Origin: Limonium bicolor
Lineage: Eukaryota; Streptophyta; Magnoliopsida; Caryophyllales; Plumbaginaceae
Assembly: GCA_023374045.1 (NCBI GenBank)
Contig: CM041783.1
Coordinates: 126,419,503 to 126,483,502, forward strand
Length of the DNA stretch: 64,000 nt
Direction: 5' to 3'
Below, piece by piece: positions 26,201 to 38,504 of the stretch. Below the pieces are notes generated by a model. The model ran no database searches, was not told the DNA's origin, and worked only from the letters and a program-made list of their open reading frames with translations. A program made the position numbers and the translations under genes. Positions within the stretch are counted from its first letter, which is position 1; each line of letters begins with the position of its first letter.

Positions 26201-27300
26201 GAAAAGAAATTGGTTCAGAGAGGTATCAAGTCTCGGTTGGGTCATGGCTTATTTAATTGTTTAGGAAACTTCCTCAGACAAGAGTAGCCTCCTAGGTGGC
26301 GGCAATGGACAGGTCAAATTGGGTAGTAGTGTTACGTAAGTAGTTTGATTTGTTATTATCTATATTATATGTATATGTCTTATGGCTCATATTTTTTTGA
26401 CCTTCGGTGGCTTCTTGCAGGTACTGCAAAAGGATAAGGTGGATAAAGGGATAGGCTGCAATAATCAGTGTACAAGTGGGCAATTGATACGGTAGAAGTA
26501 AGCTTGCTTTACCATTATATATGTTATATGTCATATGTTACATGTCATAGGTTTATTTTTTTTGTAAGTAACTTTCGGTGGTTCTTTTTTTTTTGCAGGT
26601 TGTTCACGCCTGCTACTGGATAAGATGGGTTAGATAGTAGGCGGCAATGGTCAAGATGGAAGAGATATGCTTTATCAATATTATAAACATGTACACTTAT
26701 ATTACTTTATTAAAGCATATGTGGCGAATCAGATTTAATTGCATATGGGGCGGTAACTAGCTGGGTTATAAGCCTTATATTGGCGGAATAATATAGCCAA
26801 GGTCAAGGGAACATATTGACCATAGACATGATTAAGAGATAAAATGTTATTTTTGCACTATTTGGTTATTATTTACAAAACGATGCACATATTTTTGGTT
26901 TTTTTTTTAAAAAACTTTGATTTAAGCATTTTAATGTGGCACACTATGTCACAATAGTAGATTTACGGGTATTCAAGACCCTAAAATTAAATAGAATTCA
27001 TTTTGGAGACAATCTCACAAAAATATACATAGCTTAGTGCACATTTGTGTTCGAATGAGTTTCTGAGCTTGTTATCCCTTGGAAACGGTTTTAATGTGTT
27101 CATTTATTAGTTATAAGGCTCTGGTCAAAATTTTAGGTCAAACGGAGTTCGTTTGCACATTTAACCACCCTAAAAGGTCAAAAGGAGTAATTCTTGCTTT
27201 CTGTTGAACATTGTTGTGTTTAATTTTTTTAAGGCATGTTTAGGCCTTAATTTAATTGATTATATGTTTAATCAATGTTTTATTAAGTAGGGGTATTTCA
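23261..27300 (-). repeat. LARD-A 5' LTR, segment holding the LTR start
   Basis: Continues the LTR broken at 9879. Bases 25066-27300 match 1-2263; 23261-25065 has no second copy in the window. AT-rich up to about 24900, then the TTACCGGTAA tandem units (about 25130-25960). The LTR starts (minus) TGAAATACCCC at 27300. No gene found. Confidence 0.92.
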
Positions 27301-27442
27301 TTATTGGTTATTGTGATTGAGGTGAAATTGTTGGTTATTACTAGGGATTATTGATGTGTGGTTATTGGTGATGTGTACTATTGCACTGATGTTTGCAGGT
27401 GAACTGTTTTGTGATTGTTCAATGTTTACAGTTATTACTGTT
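27301..27442. other. Unassigned spacer between LARD-A and LTR-C
   Basis: 142 bp of AT-rich sequence with TTATTGG/GGTTATT runs and no coding signal. It may be original genomic DNA or a remnant of an older element. Confidence 0.5.
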
Positions 27443-29406
27443 TGAAATACCCTGTAATTAAAAATAGTGATTGATTAGGTTAATAATTAATTTAGAAGCT
27501 TAATTAAGTGTAATAATCATGAGGGAACAAATCCCGAAGAAAACAGATCCTTAAAACGGATTAAAAAAACGCTAACGAAAATAATGGGATTAGTGAAGCT
27601 TTAGAACCAATAAAATCAATAAAACGAGAAATTAGTAAAAACTGTCAAAAACGGGAAGTTGTAGGGTAGAAACATAAATAACCAAAACTTATGTGTCCAC
27701 TTTTAAAATAAAAAGTAAAGTTTGTGTGTGTGTGCTGGTGCCAGCCGATCCCATCTCCCTCTCTCACACACTCACTCACTCCTTCTTATTTGCAAAACAA
27801 CAAAAGCAATAAAGTAACCCCACCCTCACTTTTACTCTCTCTCCTCTATTCTACTCTCTCACTCACGTACTCACTTCCTTCCTCCTCTCTATTTTCTTCC
27901 TTCTCAACCGATGGCAATGGAGATTTGAGCTCCCTCACAAAAATACTCACTTCTCTCCTTGTGTTAACCCATCAAACCTTCACCAAAAATTACAAAACTT
28001 GTACCATTGGAATCCCCTCTTCAAGGAGAACATATTCCTCCTTTCAAAATTCGAAAACGAGAATCTTCATCTCCATGGGTGTGTAGCATTTGGAGCTCCA
28101 AGACCACCATTAGAACCACCTCCTTCTCCTTGTTGTCTTGAGGTAAAAATGTTCTTAAAACCCCAACTTTTTCTAGCTCTTTTGGGCAAAACGAAATTTA
28201 GAACTAAACCCTAGTTGTTCCTTTGTACTCTAGCCGATTTTGGCACTCTTGGAGGGTGAGAAATATTGTTCTTAAGCTATTCCAAGCATTACCTACACCC
28301 TTGCAAGGTAATGAAATTTCTAAACCCTAAAATATGCATTAAGCTTTAAAGAATGATTAAGGTTTAGTTTTGGTATTGAATGGTGGAATGAATGGTTGTA
28401 GTGTTGGAGGATTTGAATTGCAAAACCGGTGGAAGAGAAAAGAAGGGGGAAAGAAAGAAGGAAGAAGAAAGGAGAAGCTAGTAAAGCAACAAGGTAAATT
28501 ACATTCTTTTGTGTAGTCTTGAATATATGTATGTAACAGATTTTAGAAGTTTAAAGTGGATATTGTAAAATAGTAGTGTAGTGGTAGCTTAATCGGTAGG
28601 AGGAAACAAAAGTTTTGGAACCTTTAAAAGATATGTAAAACTTGGGTAAACATAGTTGGGAATTGAATGTAGTGTGCAGGATTTTTGTAGGGTCTAATGT
28701 GTAGTATTGTGTTGAAGAACTTGGTATATTGTTGTTGTGAATAAACAGGTGGAATAAGTGATAATGTGAGTGTAAATGATGTGGTGAGATTGTAAAGATA
28801 TAGGGGAGACTATGGCAAAATTCACCTAGGATTAGAACACTTAATGAATGGGAAACTAGGTGAAAAATATATGTTGTAACAGATTTTGATTGAGATAGTT
28901 AGAGGGTAGATTGAGAGAGGTAGTTAATGCATCGTAATGTATTAGGAGTGTTAGAAATGACATTAGAAGAGGGAGCTGTAGATGGAGAGTGTTAGAGGCA
29001 AAATCTGTAGCAAAATGCATTCAGGAAGAAACAATGTAAGTGTGAATTGGAACTTGGAAAATTATGTATATAAGTTAGTATTGGAATGAGTGATGAATTA
29101 ACATGATTTAGAGTGTTTAAGTAGTGTGAAAACATGTGGGAATAAGTGTAGAAACAATGGGGAAGTAATGGGTAAGAAGAGGGACTGAAAGCAGAAATAA
29201 AAATGCAAGTACAAGACTGGACCGACCTTGGGACCGGACTTGCAAGGTCGGTCGAGCCCAGATTTACAAAGGACGGAAAGCTTCTGGAATGGATCGAACT
29301 TGCAAGGTCGGTCGGCCAGAAAATTCCCGTCATAAAACCTTCTGGAATGGACCGACCTTGGGGACTGGACTTACAAGGTCGGTCGGCCTAAAATTCGCCT
29401 GTAATG
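27443..29406 (+). repeat. LTR-C segment 1
   Basis: Begins TGAAATACCCTG. Contains pyrimidine-rich leader-like sequence (27750-27900), a block TTTCAAAATTCGAAAA...CCATGGGT (28042-28080) shared with LARD-B (10710-10747), and three dyad modules at the end. No convincing gene. Confidence 0.9.
29219..29386 (+). repeat. LTR-C dyad array, modules 1-3
   Basis: Modules near 29219, 29289 and 29348 open GGACCGACCTTGGG and close CAAGGTCGGTCG; the second is a half module. Spacers carry CTGGAAT. Modules 4-6 lie beyond the CACTA element. Confidence 0.9.
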
Positions 29407-29690
29407 CACTAGTAGAAAAAAGGCCTTTTTGGGCCCCCAATTTTCGGCCGTTTTAATATTTTGGCCGAAAAAGAGTGTCGGGTGGGTCATTTTCGGCGGT
29501 TCCTATATAAAACCGCTGAAAAACGTCTTTTTTAAAAAAAAACAACATTTTGGCAGTTGTATATAGGAACCGCCGAAAAACAAGACTCATTTTCGGCGGT
29601 TCCTATATACAACCGCCAAAAATGATGTTTTTTTTAAAAAAAAAACGTTTTTTCGGCGGTTCCTAGCCTTACAACCGCCGAAAATAGTCC
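29407..29690 (+). repeat. CACTA left terminal and subterminal repeats
   Basis: CACTA terminus followed by about nine TTTTCGG(C)CGGTT-type motifs in both orientations (29443, 29489, 29511, 29547, 29569, 29589, 29611, 29649, 29673). Successive copies pair as hairpins across TTCCTATATA-type loops. Confidence 0.93.
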
Positions 29691-31208
29691 TTTCTAAATA
29701 ACCCTAACCCCGACGAATTCAGTATCGCGCGTTCTCCTCTCTTCTTCTTCACACAGAAAGCTCCCGACTCCAAAAATCGCCCTGCCGTCGCCGCGCGTCG
29801 CCTCCCCTTTCCGGCCACCTTCCACAGCGTCCGACCGCCATCGCCGTGCCCCGCCGCCTGCGCCACCGTCGCCGTGCCCCGCCTGCGCCACCGTCGAGCT
29901 ACAACAGTCAATTTTAGGTTAGTTTTTTATTACGAATTTGAAGTTTCGAATTTGTGTTAAACTAAGCCTTAATTTGTTGTTTAGGTGTAGTTTTTGCTTG
30001 ATTTATGTTATCTGGTGTGTAGTAGATTGATTGGTTTGATTGGAAATTCTAAATGGTGTAATTTTACAAAATAATGCATATGCCCGCAAAGTGTTCGATG
30101 AAATGGCTGAACCAATTTCAGTGATATTTTTGTGCTTTTCTACCATTTTTTGTGTGAATTGTTGCCAAGTAAGCATCATTGGTGATTTGTCGTGTGAATT
30201 AACATCAAAATGTTGACTTATAGTTACTTAATTTTATAATTTGATTACAATAAGTGTGTGATTATTGATTAAATATTGACAATGAATTAGATACTTCATA
30301 TGTTGGCGGTGTAGCTACACGCGACAATTCATCCTCACTTCTAACAAGTCGCCGGTTTAGCGACCTGAAACGAGTCCAAAAAGGGGGAAAACACGTGAGT
30401 TGAGGTTTGTTTTTTTTGTTGATAATTAATTGTGATTTTTTACATAACTACAACTATTATCGTCACTTATTATTAATATGGTTCGTTACAGTTATACCCT
30501 TTGACACCATTTGTCGTTGTACTCCGTCCTATTACCTCCATCTGAGTTCCGTCTGCTCATCTTGTCGTTTCAATTCTGCTACTATTATCCTAGCCCAGTT
30601 GAGGTGAGGGTAGTTTTTGTTGATTAATTGTACGTATTTTTTTATAACTACAACTATTATTCTAATTATTATGGTTCACAGTTACTCCTTTTGACACGTT
30701 TGTCGCCGTCCTCCGCCTTGTTTCCTCCCTCCGAGTTTCGCCTACTCCACGTCCTTCCAAAAACAGGTTAGTTTTATTCTTCAACCTCGTTGAATTTCTG
30801 TTTATCATAATTTTTTGTAAAATTTGTTGATTTATATATAATAGTTAGTTGTAGAATTATATATACATATATATTTAATATATTATCCACTCGATTCTAC
30901 TACTATTATCCTAGCCCAGTTGAGGTGAGGGTAGTTTTTTGTTGATTAATTGTACGTATTTTTTTTATAACTACAACTATTATTCTAATTATTATGGTTC
31001 ACAGTTACTCCTTTTGACACGTTTGTCGCCGTCCTCCGCCTTGTTCCCCTCCCCGAGTTTCGCCTACTCCACGTCCTTCCAAAAACAGGTTAGTTTTATT
31101 CTTCAACCTCGTTGAATTTCTGTTTCATAATTGTTTGTAAAATTCGTTGATTTATATATAATAGTTAGTTGCAGAATCATATATACGTATATATTTAATA
31201 TATTGTTG

Positions 31209-31259
<51 letters not shown>

Positions 31260-31495
31260 ATAATCAAGTAGTATATATCTATAATACATCTAAGATAATC
31301 AAGTAATATATATATCTATAATATATCTATAATATATACAGACTCGCCATGCAAGAACCATATCATTATATATCATTTCCAAAGATTGTTTAGTTATTGT
31401 TGTTTTCATATTTATTATTTTAATTATTTTCATTATACATTATCAATATTTTTTGTAGTATTTTTTAGCTGTACCTTTCATTTTGTGTTTGTAGA
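29691..31495 (+). other. CACTA 5' non-coding region with a 321-bp duplication
   Basis: A GC-rich stretch (29720-29900) could be the transcript leader. A unit with GAGGTGAGGGTAGTTTTT at 30601 and again at 30922 is a direct duplication with a 321-bp period; a third, more diverged relative lies upstream (near 30480-30600). CAGGTTAGTTTT at 30765 and 31086 look like repeated intron junctions. A (TA)n run fills 31210-31250. Confidence 0.7.
31210..31250. repeat. (TA)n microsatellite
   Basis: About 20 uninterrupted TA dinucleotides within the CACTA 5' region. Confidence 0.95.
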
Positions 31496-34400
31496 ATGGA
31501 CCGTGAATGGATGTACGGTCAGTGAGGGAATTATTTTGAATCAAAAGTGGATAATGAATTTTGCAAAGCAGCTCTCGATCATCAGAAAAGGATGAACGAG
31601 ACACACATTCCCTGTCCATGTGCACAATGTGAACTTCTTCGCAATAAGTTTCCTAACCTACATACAATCAGATTTCATCTATCAAGGCGTGGATTTATGC
31701 TGAACTATAAAATATGGTTTTTGCATGGGGAGTCACTAGAAGCCAGTAGCAGGGTGCAAACTTCCACTCAACCGAACAGTGAACCAGAAATGGTTACGGA
31801 CGATACTACATTTCCTGATAATACGTGTGATCTGAGTGACACTGATATCAACGACGACAGTGATAAGATTGAACAACTGGACTCTATGCTGCAAGATGTT
31901 GAAGAGAATTTCACAGACAAACCGGCTGATATCAAAGATTACTTGATGCATCACGTTCCCCTTTGTTACCCGGATGCACCAAATACACAAAGTTGACATC
32001 CGTGCTGCATTTGTTCAATCTTAAAGCAAGATTTGGCTTGATTGATAAGAGTTTTACGGCAATACTAGAACTATTCCACGACATGCTACCAGATGATAAC
32101 AATCTTCCTACTTCCACTTATGATGCAAAAAAGTTGATGTGTCCTATGGGTGTGGAGTACGAAAAGATACACGCATGTCCAAACAGTTGTGTATTATACA
32201 GATGAGAGAATAAGCATTTGAATGAGTGTCCAAAATGTCATTTGTCACGCTATAAACAGAAGGACGGTCAAACATCCAACTCTAAGAAAATAAGTCCTCC
32301 AGCAAAAGTCATTTGATATTTACCCATAATACCAAGATTCAAACGACTTTTTGCCAATGTCAGAGATGCCCAAAATTTAAGATGGCACGCAGAAGGAAGA
32401 AAAAATGATGATAAGGTGAGACATCCTACTGATTCACCACAATGGAGGACAATCGACAGAAGATTTGAAGATTTTGCCAGTGACAGTCGAAATTTGAGAC
32501 TCGGGTTATGTACGGATGGGATGAATCCTTATGGCAGTCTAAGTAGTCAGCACAGCACTTGGCCTGTTCTAATGGTGATCTACAATCTTCCCTCGTGGCT
32601 GTGTATGAAGCGGAAATACATAATGTTATCATTGTTGATTTCTGGACCTACACAACCAGGACATAACATCGATGTATACCTTGCACCGCTGATTGACGAT
32701 TTGAAATTGCTATGGAATCAGGGGACAGTGGTTTATGACAGTTATGCCAGACAAAACTTTACACTTCGTGCCATGCTTTTTTGCACAGTGAATGACTTTC
32801 CAGCGTACGGGAACTTATCTGGATACACAGTAAAAGGCACATTGCTTGCCCAATATGTGAGGACGACACTTGTTCTGATCGTCTATAGTTTTGTGGAAAA
32901 TACGTCTACATGTGTCATCGTAGATTATTGCCATCAGCTCACCCGTACCGTAAAAAGAGGAAGTTATTCAACGGAAAGACTGAGTCACGTGTTGCTCGTA
33001 TACCTCTGAGTTCTGAAGATTTATCAAAAGGTGAAAGACATTGACAATGTTTTCGGTGTTCCGTCCAAGTCTACCCAAAAAAACATCTGGAAAAAATGTT
33101 CAATATTTTGGGAACTTCCGTATTGGAAACATTTATCGTTAGGCATTGTCTTGATTTCATGCATATTGTCAAAAATGTTGGTGAGGCTGTTGTTGGGACT
33201 TTGCTTAACATACCTGGGAAAACAAAAGACAGAATAAAGGTTCGAAAAGACATGCAAGCTATGGGCATACGTGAGGAGTTGCATCCCCAAGAAAGAGGCA
33301 AACGAACATTTTTACCTCCAGCATGTTACACTTTGTCTAAGAATGAGAAGAACAGCTTTTGTAAATGTCTTCATTCCCTTAAGGTTCCTACGGATACTCA
33401 TCTAACTGGAAAAGTCTTGTGTCAATGAAGGACTTGAAGTTGATCGGGTTGAAGTCTCATGATTATCACATTCTGATGTTGCATCTACTTCCTGTTGCCA
33501 TTCGGGGTATAATGCCGAAAGATGTGCGGAATGCAATTACAAGACTATGTTTCTTTTTAAATGCAGTGTGCAATAAAGTCGTGGATGTTGATACACTAGA
33601 CAGTCTGCAACGCGATGTTGTTGTTACGATGTGTTAACTTGAAATGTATTTTCCACCCTCGTTTTTTGACATCATGGTCCACTTGGTTGTTCACATTGTA
33701 AGAGAAATCAAATTATGTGGTCCTATATATTTAAGATACATATCCATTTGAGAGATACATGGGAATCTTGAAGGGAAGGATGAAGAATAGATATCGACCT
33801 GAAGGGAGTATCATAGAAATGACAATCCGAAGAAGTGACAGAATTTTGTACTGAATACTTGAAGGGAGCTGTAGCTATTGGAGTGCCACAACCGAGACAC
33901 ATAGGAGGGACAGAAGGTCAAGGTGTTATTGGAAAAAAATTGTGGCAATTGATTCATCCTCATGGAGTCTGCACATCTATTCGTTTTACATCACCTTGAG
34001 ATTATTGAGCCATTTTTTTGAGAAACACATGACTGCACTAAGAGCTCAATATCCTGGGAGGAGTATTATTTGGTTGGTAAAGGAGCAAAACAAGACCTTC
34101 TGTTTATGGTTTAGAGATCATGTCATGAAGATTGCATCACTAGAGCCTGATAATGTAAGTGAAGAGCTCTGTTGGTTAGCCTTGGGACCTGGTTCCACTT
34201 ATATATCTTATGAAGGGTATGGCATCAATGGGTTCACCTACTGGACAAACCGGCAAGATGATAGATGTTAAACCAGAATAGCGGGGTTAAAGTAGAAGCA
34301 ACAACAACTAAGTATACCAGAGGTGATCCAGCTTCAACGATTTCAACGTCGAGGTTGTATTATGGATTCATTGCAGATATTTGGGAGCATGATTATCAGT

Positions 34401-34770
34401 TTCAAAAGTTTGTTATTTTTAAATGCAAATGGGTGGATAATAGAAATGATTATCGGTTCACGATGGGTTTAACTTGGTTGATTTATCACGCCTTGGTCAT
34501 ACACAAGATCCGTTCATATTTCCCAAGGATTGTGAACAAGTATTTTACATAGAAGATCCCATCGATTCCAGGTGGTCAGTTGTATTACCAGGGAAAAGAT
34601 TTGTCAACATTAATGCTGATCAAGATGTTGATGATGATGAATTAATGTTCGATGAGACACCACATTTTTCTACCAGTATTCCTGTCACAGACATTGTTGA
34701 TGTTCCAGACGATGTAGTGTATACTAGGTCTGATCACGATGAGGGTTTATGGGTTGAAAACCATAAATGA
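31496..34770 (+). pseudogene. CACTA TNP2-type transposase (decayed)
   Basis: The reading starts MDREWMYGQ at 31496, just after an acceptor-like TTTGTAG, and hits TGA at 31523. Then follow, in order: a transposase-associated domain with a CPC..C cysteine pattern (31547-31740); a short acidic linker; the tnp2 core (32416-33000) with the conserved CTDGMNPYG, LPSWLCMKRKYIM and LIDDLKLLW motifs; the CLDFMHIVKNV motif (33147); a DUF4218-like part (33250-33800); and a DUF4216-like C-terminus (34265-34770). Breaks: frameshifts near 31960 and 33000 and in-frame stops at 31523, 32203 and 32314. At 32314 TGA stands where relatives have Trp (TGG). Family logic: the protein would bind the subterminal repeats and cut the CACTA ends. 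Domain order and length fit the family; identification is secure, function lost. Confidence 0.95.
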
Positions 34771-34924
34771 TGTGTTCAGTTGTTAGGTAATTAAAAATAT
34801 ATTTTATTGTTTGTTTGTTCATAAAATAATTTGTTGGAATAATAATGATGTCTTATTATGTATTGATTACATTATTTGTTGTGGTGTTATTGATATACGG
34901 TTGTTTATCTTTGCAGATAGTTAA

Positions 34925-36731
34925 ATGGATGATATGGATGACCCGGTCGGCGAGCTTTTGATAGAGGCATCCCGACCAAAGAAGAGAAAACACGTGGAGG
35001 GAAAGGTCACAAGTCACAGGCCCGAGATGATGAGGGGGGTAATGGCGGGGATGAGATTACTCCAGCCTCTGTGCCAGCTGAGGACATAGAGGCTGGACCT
35101 TCTAGATCACAAATCCAGCTTCCTAGGACCGTAAAACCTCGAGGTCCGACGAAAGCTCTCAGAACAAAAAAGATTGAATCAAAGCCGTTACAGTTTAATG
35201 CCTATCTACAGCCGATTGGGGATGGGCTACAGACTTCACTACAGAGCTAGACATCATTGTGCGAGAGTATTGTGATATTACTCTCACCTGGCCTCAAGTT
35301 GATGAAGGACTAAAGAGACAGATGTTTGAGATCGTACAGTAAATAAACAATAAAGTATTATTTTTGTATAATTTGTAGGTATCCATCACTAACATTTGTT
35401 TCATTTATGGTAATATGCAGAAACGATATTAAATACCAGCAGAAAGTGAGTACTACTCCATGGTCAAATCAATGATGCGCAAGAAATTTGCAGATCATAA
35501 GCATGATCTGGTTAAGTGGTTTATCACCAAGAAGCTTAAGTGGCCGGACGGCGACACACGCCAACCTTGGGAGATTTACACACCAATAACCAAAGAGTAG
35601 TGCAGGAGTTCTATGATAAGAAGATGGAGACAAAGGTATGTATTAACTATTAAATAATTAATTTTATATAATATATATTTTTGAGGTACTTATATTTACA
35701 TATGTATATATTTGGCATATTAATTGTGTGTTTATTTGATAACAGGAGTACCGCGAAGCCCAATCCGCGAATGCAAAGAAGAATGAATATCATCACGTGT
35801 TGGGTGCGAAGGGGTTAATAGAAGAGTGCCTGAATGGGTGGCAGAAGGAGAGTTGCCATCAGATATGAGCACTCTTGATGAGCACCAGCAACGGGGTACG
35901 TTTTGGAAGCTTTCACGTACTAAGAAAGACCCAAAAACTTGAAAGCGTTATATCCCTTCGAGAAGACGAAGGAAATTGTTGATAAGATGGTAAGTACTTT
36001 TCTTTACTTTCAAATTTTTTGACAAATTATTTTTATCATTTAAAAAATTATAATTAACTGTTTTCTACATTTAATTATAAAGGATGAGCTGAATGAACAA
36101 GTTACCCAAGGGACTTGGGTACCTGATCGACATGATGACCAGTTGTCACCTACACTTGGAAAGAAGATCATTCAGGCCGATCTGTGGGGTTAGGGGTGTT
36201 AACATAGGGATAAGAAAACTTTTGGTAACCCCGGGTCAAGGAAAGGGAGTACTCAAGGACAAACAATTTCTTATGAGCAGTACATGCGTGCCATTAATGA
36301 AATGAAGAGCAGTGGAAGAAGGAGGTCTTTGATGAAATACGTCAAGACAGTCATGCATCCCAGCCATATGTTCCTCCAAGATATTCTGACCCTACTCCTG
36401 CTGGAGTGTACACAAGTGTGGATTCCAATGACCAGTATCCTTACGCTTATGTACAAGTATTTTTTTATACCTTTAACTGTTCTATTAGTTGTCCATATCT
36501 TTTATTACATATTTTTAAGTTCAACATCTACTACTTACTCTGATGAAATTGTAGGACCCCGTGGAACTGTACCTTCTGCTTCCATACAACCTAAGAAATA
36601 TGTTCGCGGAAGGAAGCAATGAAGAAATATGTGTCGCGGAAGGAAGGGTGTACCAATCAGGCCCTAATGATGTGACCCATGGAATACCACTGAAGCCGTA
36701 TCACGGGAGAGTCTCTGTGGACGAACCGATT
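34925..36731 (+). pseudogene. CACTA second gene, 5' part (Transposase_24/TNPA-like region), multi-exon
   Basis: ATG at 34925 follows an acceptor-like TTTGCAG and opens MDDMDDPVGELLIEASRPKK, with a basic stretch. Downstream pieces with protein-like composition (35120-35340, 35422-35635, 35750-35988, 36084-36470, 36555-36731) are separated by intron-like gaps with plausible splice sites, for example GGTATGT at 35635 to AACAG at 35748, and GGTAAGT at 35989 to AAAG at 36082. The LVKWFITKKLKWPDGD and YREAQSANAKKNEYHH segments recall plant Ptta/En-Spm ORF2 proteins (Transposase_24), with moderate confidence. Frames are broken in several places. The reading is cut at 36731 by solo LTR-D and resumes at 40733 in an apparently compatible frame. 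Confidence 0.75.
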
Positions 36732-37075
36732 TGTAACACCCCATCCAAAGCCAAACGTGGTTATCGTAAAACTGAACACTGAGGCGAATTTGTCGCAGCG
36801 GAAATAATAAACACCTAGACCTTGCCACGGTCTGATCGTTAGAATATACCGGCCTTATCAATTACAACACTTATCCAAAATAAATGACCAACCCAAAACG
36901 TCACCATCCAAAATACCACAACCAACCGAGTACAAGTAGCTAAGTCATAATCACAACCTTACATCAGTTTAAATATAAACAGACGGGTGCACAGGCGCAA
37001 CCCGATCTCAAAATAAACATCCCCTCCTAAGTCTAACTGCTCCTACTCTGGTAGTGCGTCCTCATGGGTCTCTTA

Positions 37076-37115
37076 CCTGCAAGTGTAAAAACAGCCCCCA
37101 AAAGGGGTCAGCACG
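37076..37115 (-). promoter_or_regulatory. Conserved LTR hairpin plus acceptor-like site (LTR-D)
   Basis: Minus strand: GCTGACCCCTTTTGGGGGCT hairpin, then TTTTTACACTTGCAGGT. The sequence around it is strongly conserved in LTR-F (63686-63790). Confidence 0.6.
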
Positions 37116-38218
37116 AATGCTGGTACACCCTCTCATGGCCCCAAGCTAACGGGGCTATGACGACTAATTGTCGATAGCTTGGAAATTGATTACATACACA
37201 AGCATGATATGAAGTGTAATAACAATAATCCACAAATGAACACAAATAGTTCACAAACAATGAACGACTCAAGCGTTCCCTTATCAAGTGGGTTAGTAAC
37301 CCCCTCCTTAATCCTCATTTCCTTAATCTCAGTTCCTTACCTTACCTTAATCTTAATCTCAACTTATTCTTAGTATACAAACCGTTCCTGGAAGGGAATG
37401 GTTGTAGCTTAATTCGAACCTGGGATTTAGGTGATCCCACCGCACCATCTTAATGCCACCTACTCTAGACGGGAGTCCAACGTAGCTGAGCCGGCAACCG
37501 GCCCTAGGCTACAAGTCCGAAGACAAGTCCTTAAGCGGAGGGCGGATCTGATTCAAATACCGTCCCCCTTTTTCCTTAGCATGCATGACCGGAGATCGGT
37601 CCCGGGTTTCCTCACTCAAGTTCCAGTTAGTAGAAATGTTAATCACCATGTGCTAGCTAAGCCTTAACGGGCATTAACCAACCACCAAACTTAACTCTTA
37701 TTCTTAACTCAGTAAGTACTAAACTTGGTTAGTAACAATCTCAAGTCTCGCGGTTAGTGTAAATATAACACATACACAACGAGAACAAATATAACCGGTT
37801 GCATGCTTTATCTTGTTTTAGTCATAGCAATTAAACAGATAGCACACAAGCCGAGGAACACCTCGTTAGCAAGCAGGTCACAAGAAAGATAGTACCGTTC
37901 ACCGTCGATCGTCCCGGTTGTTTAATACTCTTCCGGTTTCCAACTTTCAAGTCCTAAAATATCCATCCAACTTAAATGATTAAGTATATATACATTGCTT
38001 AACTTATTTAACTTATTTCACCCTTAGCGGTCCCCAATTAACACTTCTTAAGTCTTATAACTTAATCTTGCAACTTAACCTTAAGCTTATGAACTTATAC
38101 TTACCTTAACTTAATCCCCTTAGGTTCTTAGGCTTCTAATCATCAATGCCCTCTAAATGGTGTACCATTAATACCATTAAACATCCTTAGAATTTTAAGT
38201 TTTTTTTTTAAGTGTTAA

Positions 38219-38504
38219 GGGTCGACCGACCCACCGACTGACCCAACCTTATGGGTCGGTCCATCTCAGAAACATTTCCGTCTTTTGAAACCCATCCGTC
38301 CGACCCAGAGCTAGACCGACCGACCTAAACCCTCTGGGTCGGTCCATTATAGAACCCATTTCCTACGTTAAATTTTGCCCACCGACCCAAGCTACCGACC
38401 GCCCAAACCCTCTGGGTCAGTCCAGTCCAGAGACATTCCGGCTGGCTCAACATGGTCCGACCGACCCAAAACTGGGTCGGACCCTGGGTCGGTCCACTAC
38501 AGAT
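38219..38504 (-). repeat. Mid-LTR dyad array of LTR-D
   Basis: Four modules of GACCGACC/GGTCGGTC type. GGGTC(G/A)GTCCA ends fall at 38253, 38336, 38413 and 38489, giving spacings of about 72-83 bp. Internal pairing is imperfect in modules 1-3 and strong in module 4. Confidence 0.85.

Larger units (their letters stand above)
1..27300 (-). mobile_element. LARD-A: non-coding, long-LTR retrotransposon, interrupted by LARD-B
   Basis: Read on the minus strand this is an LTR element. The 5' LTR starts TGAAATACCCC at 27300 and ends TGTTACA at 7376. A TGGTATCAGAGC primer site follows, then a 5.1-kb interior, a purine tract at 2280-2264, and a 3' LTR starting at 2263 that leaves the window at base 1. 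Bases 1-2263 match 25066-27300 closely, which proves the two LTRs. Removing LARD-B and one copy of its TSD gives an LTR of about 6.5 kb. No gag or pol homology is visible on either strand, so it fits the LARD class (large retrotransposon derivative), which depends on enzymes from another element. The 5-bp flank at its right end is TTATT (27301-27305); the other flank lies outside the window, so the TSD cannot be tested. Confidence 0.9.

Noticed and set aside
27301..27305. TTATT as a confirmed TSD of LARD-A
   Set aside because: The matching copy would be left of base 1, outside the window.
29669..29911. GC-rich Arg/Gly/Ala frame on the minus strand near the CACTA left end
   Set aside because: Composition effect of a GC-rich leader; antisense to the transposase transcript and without domain features.
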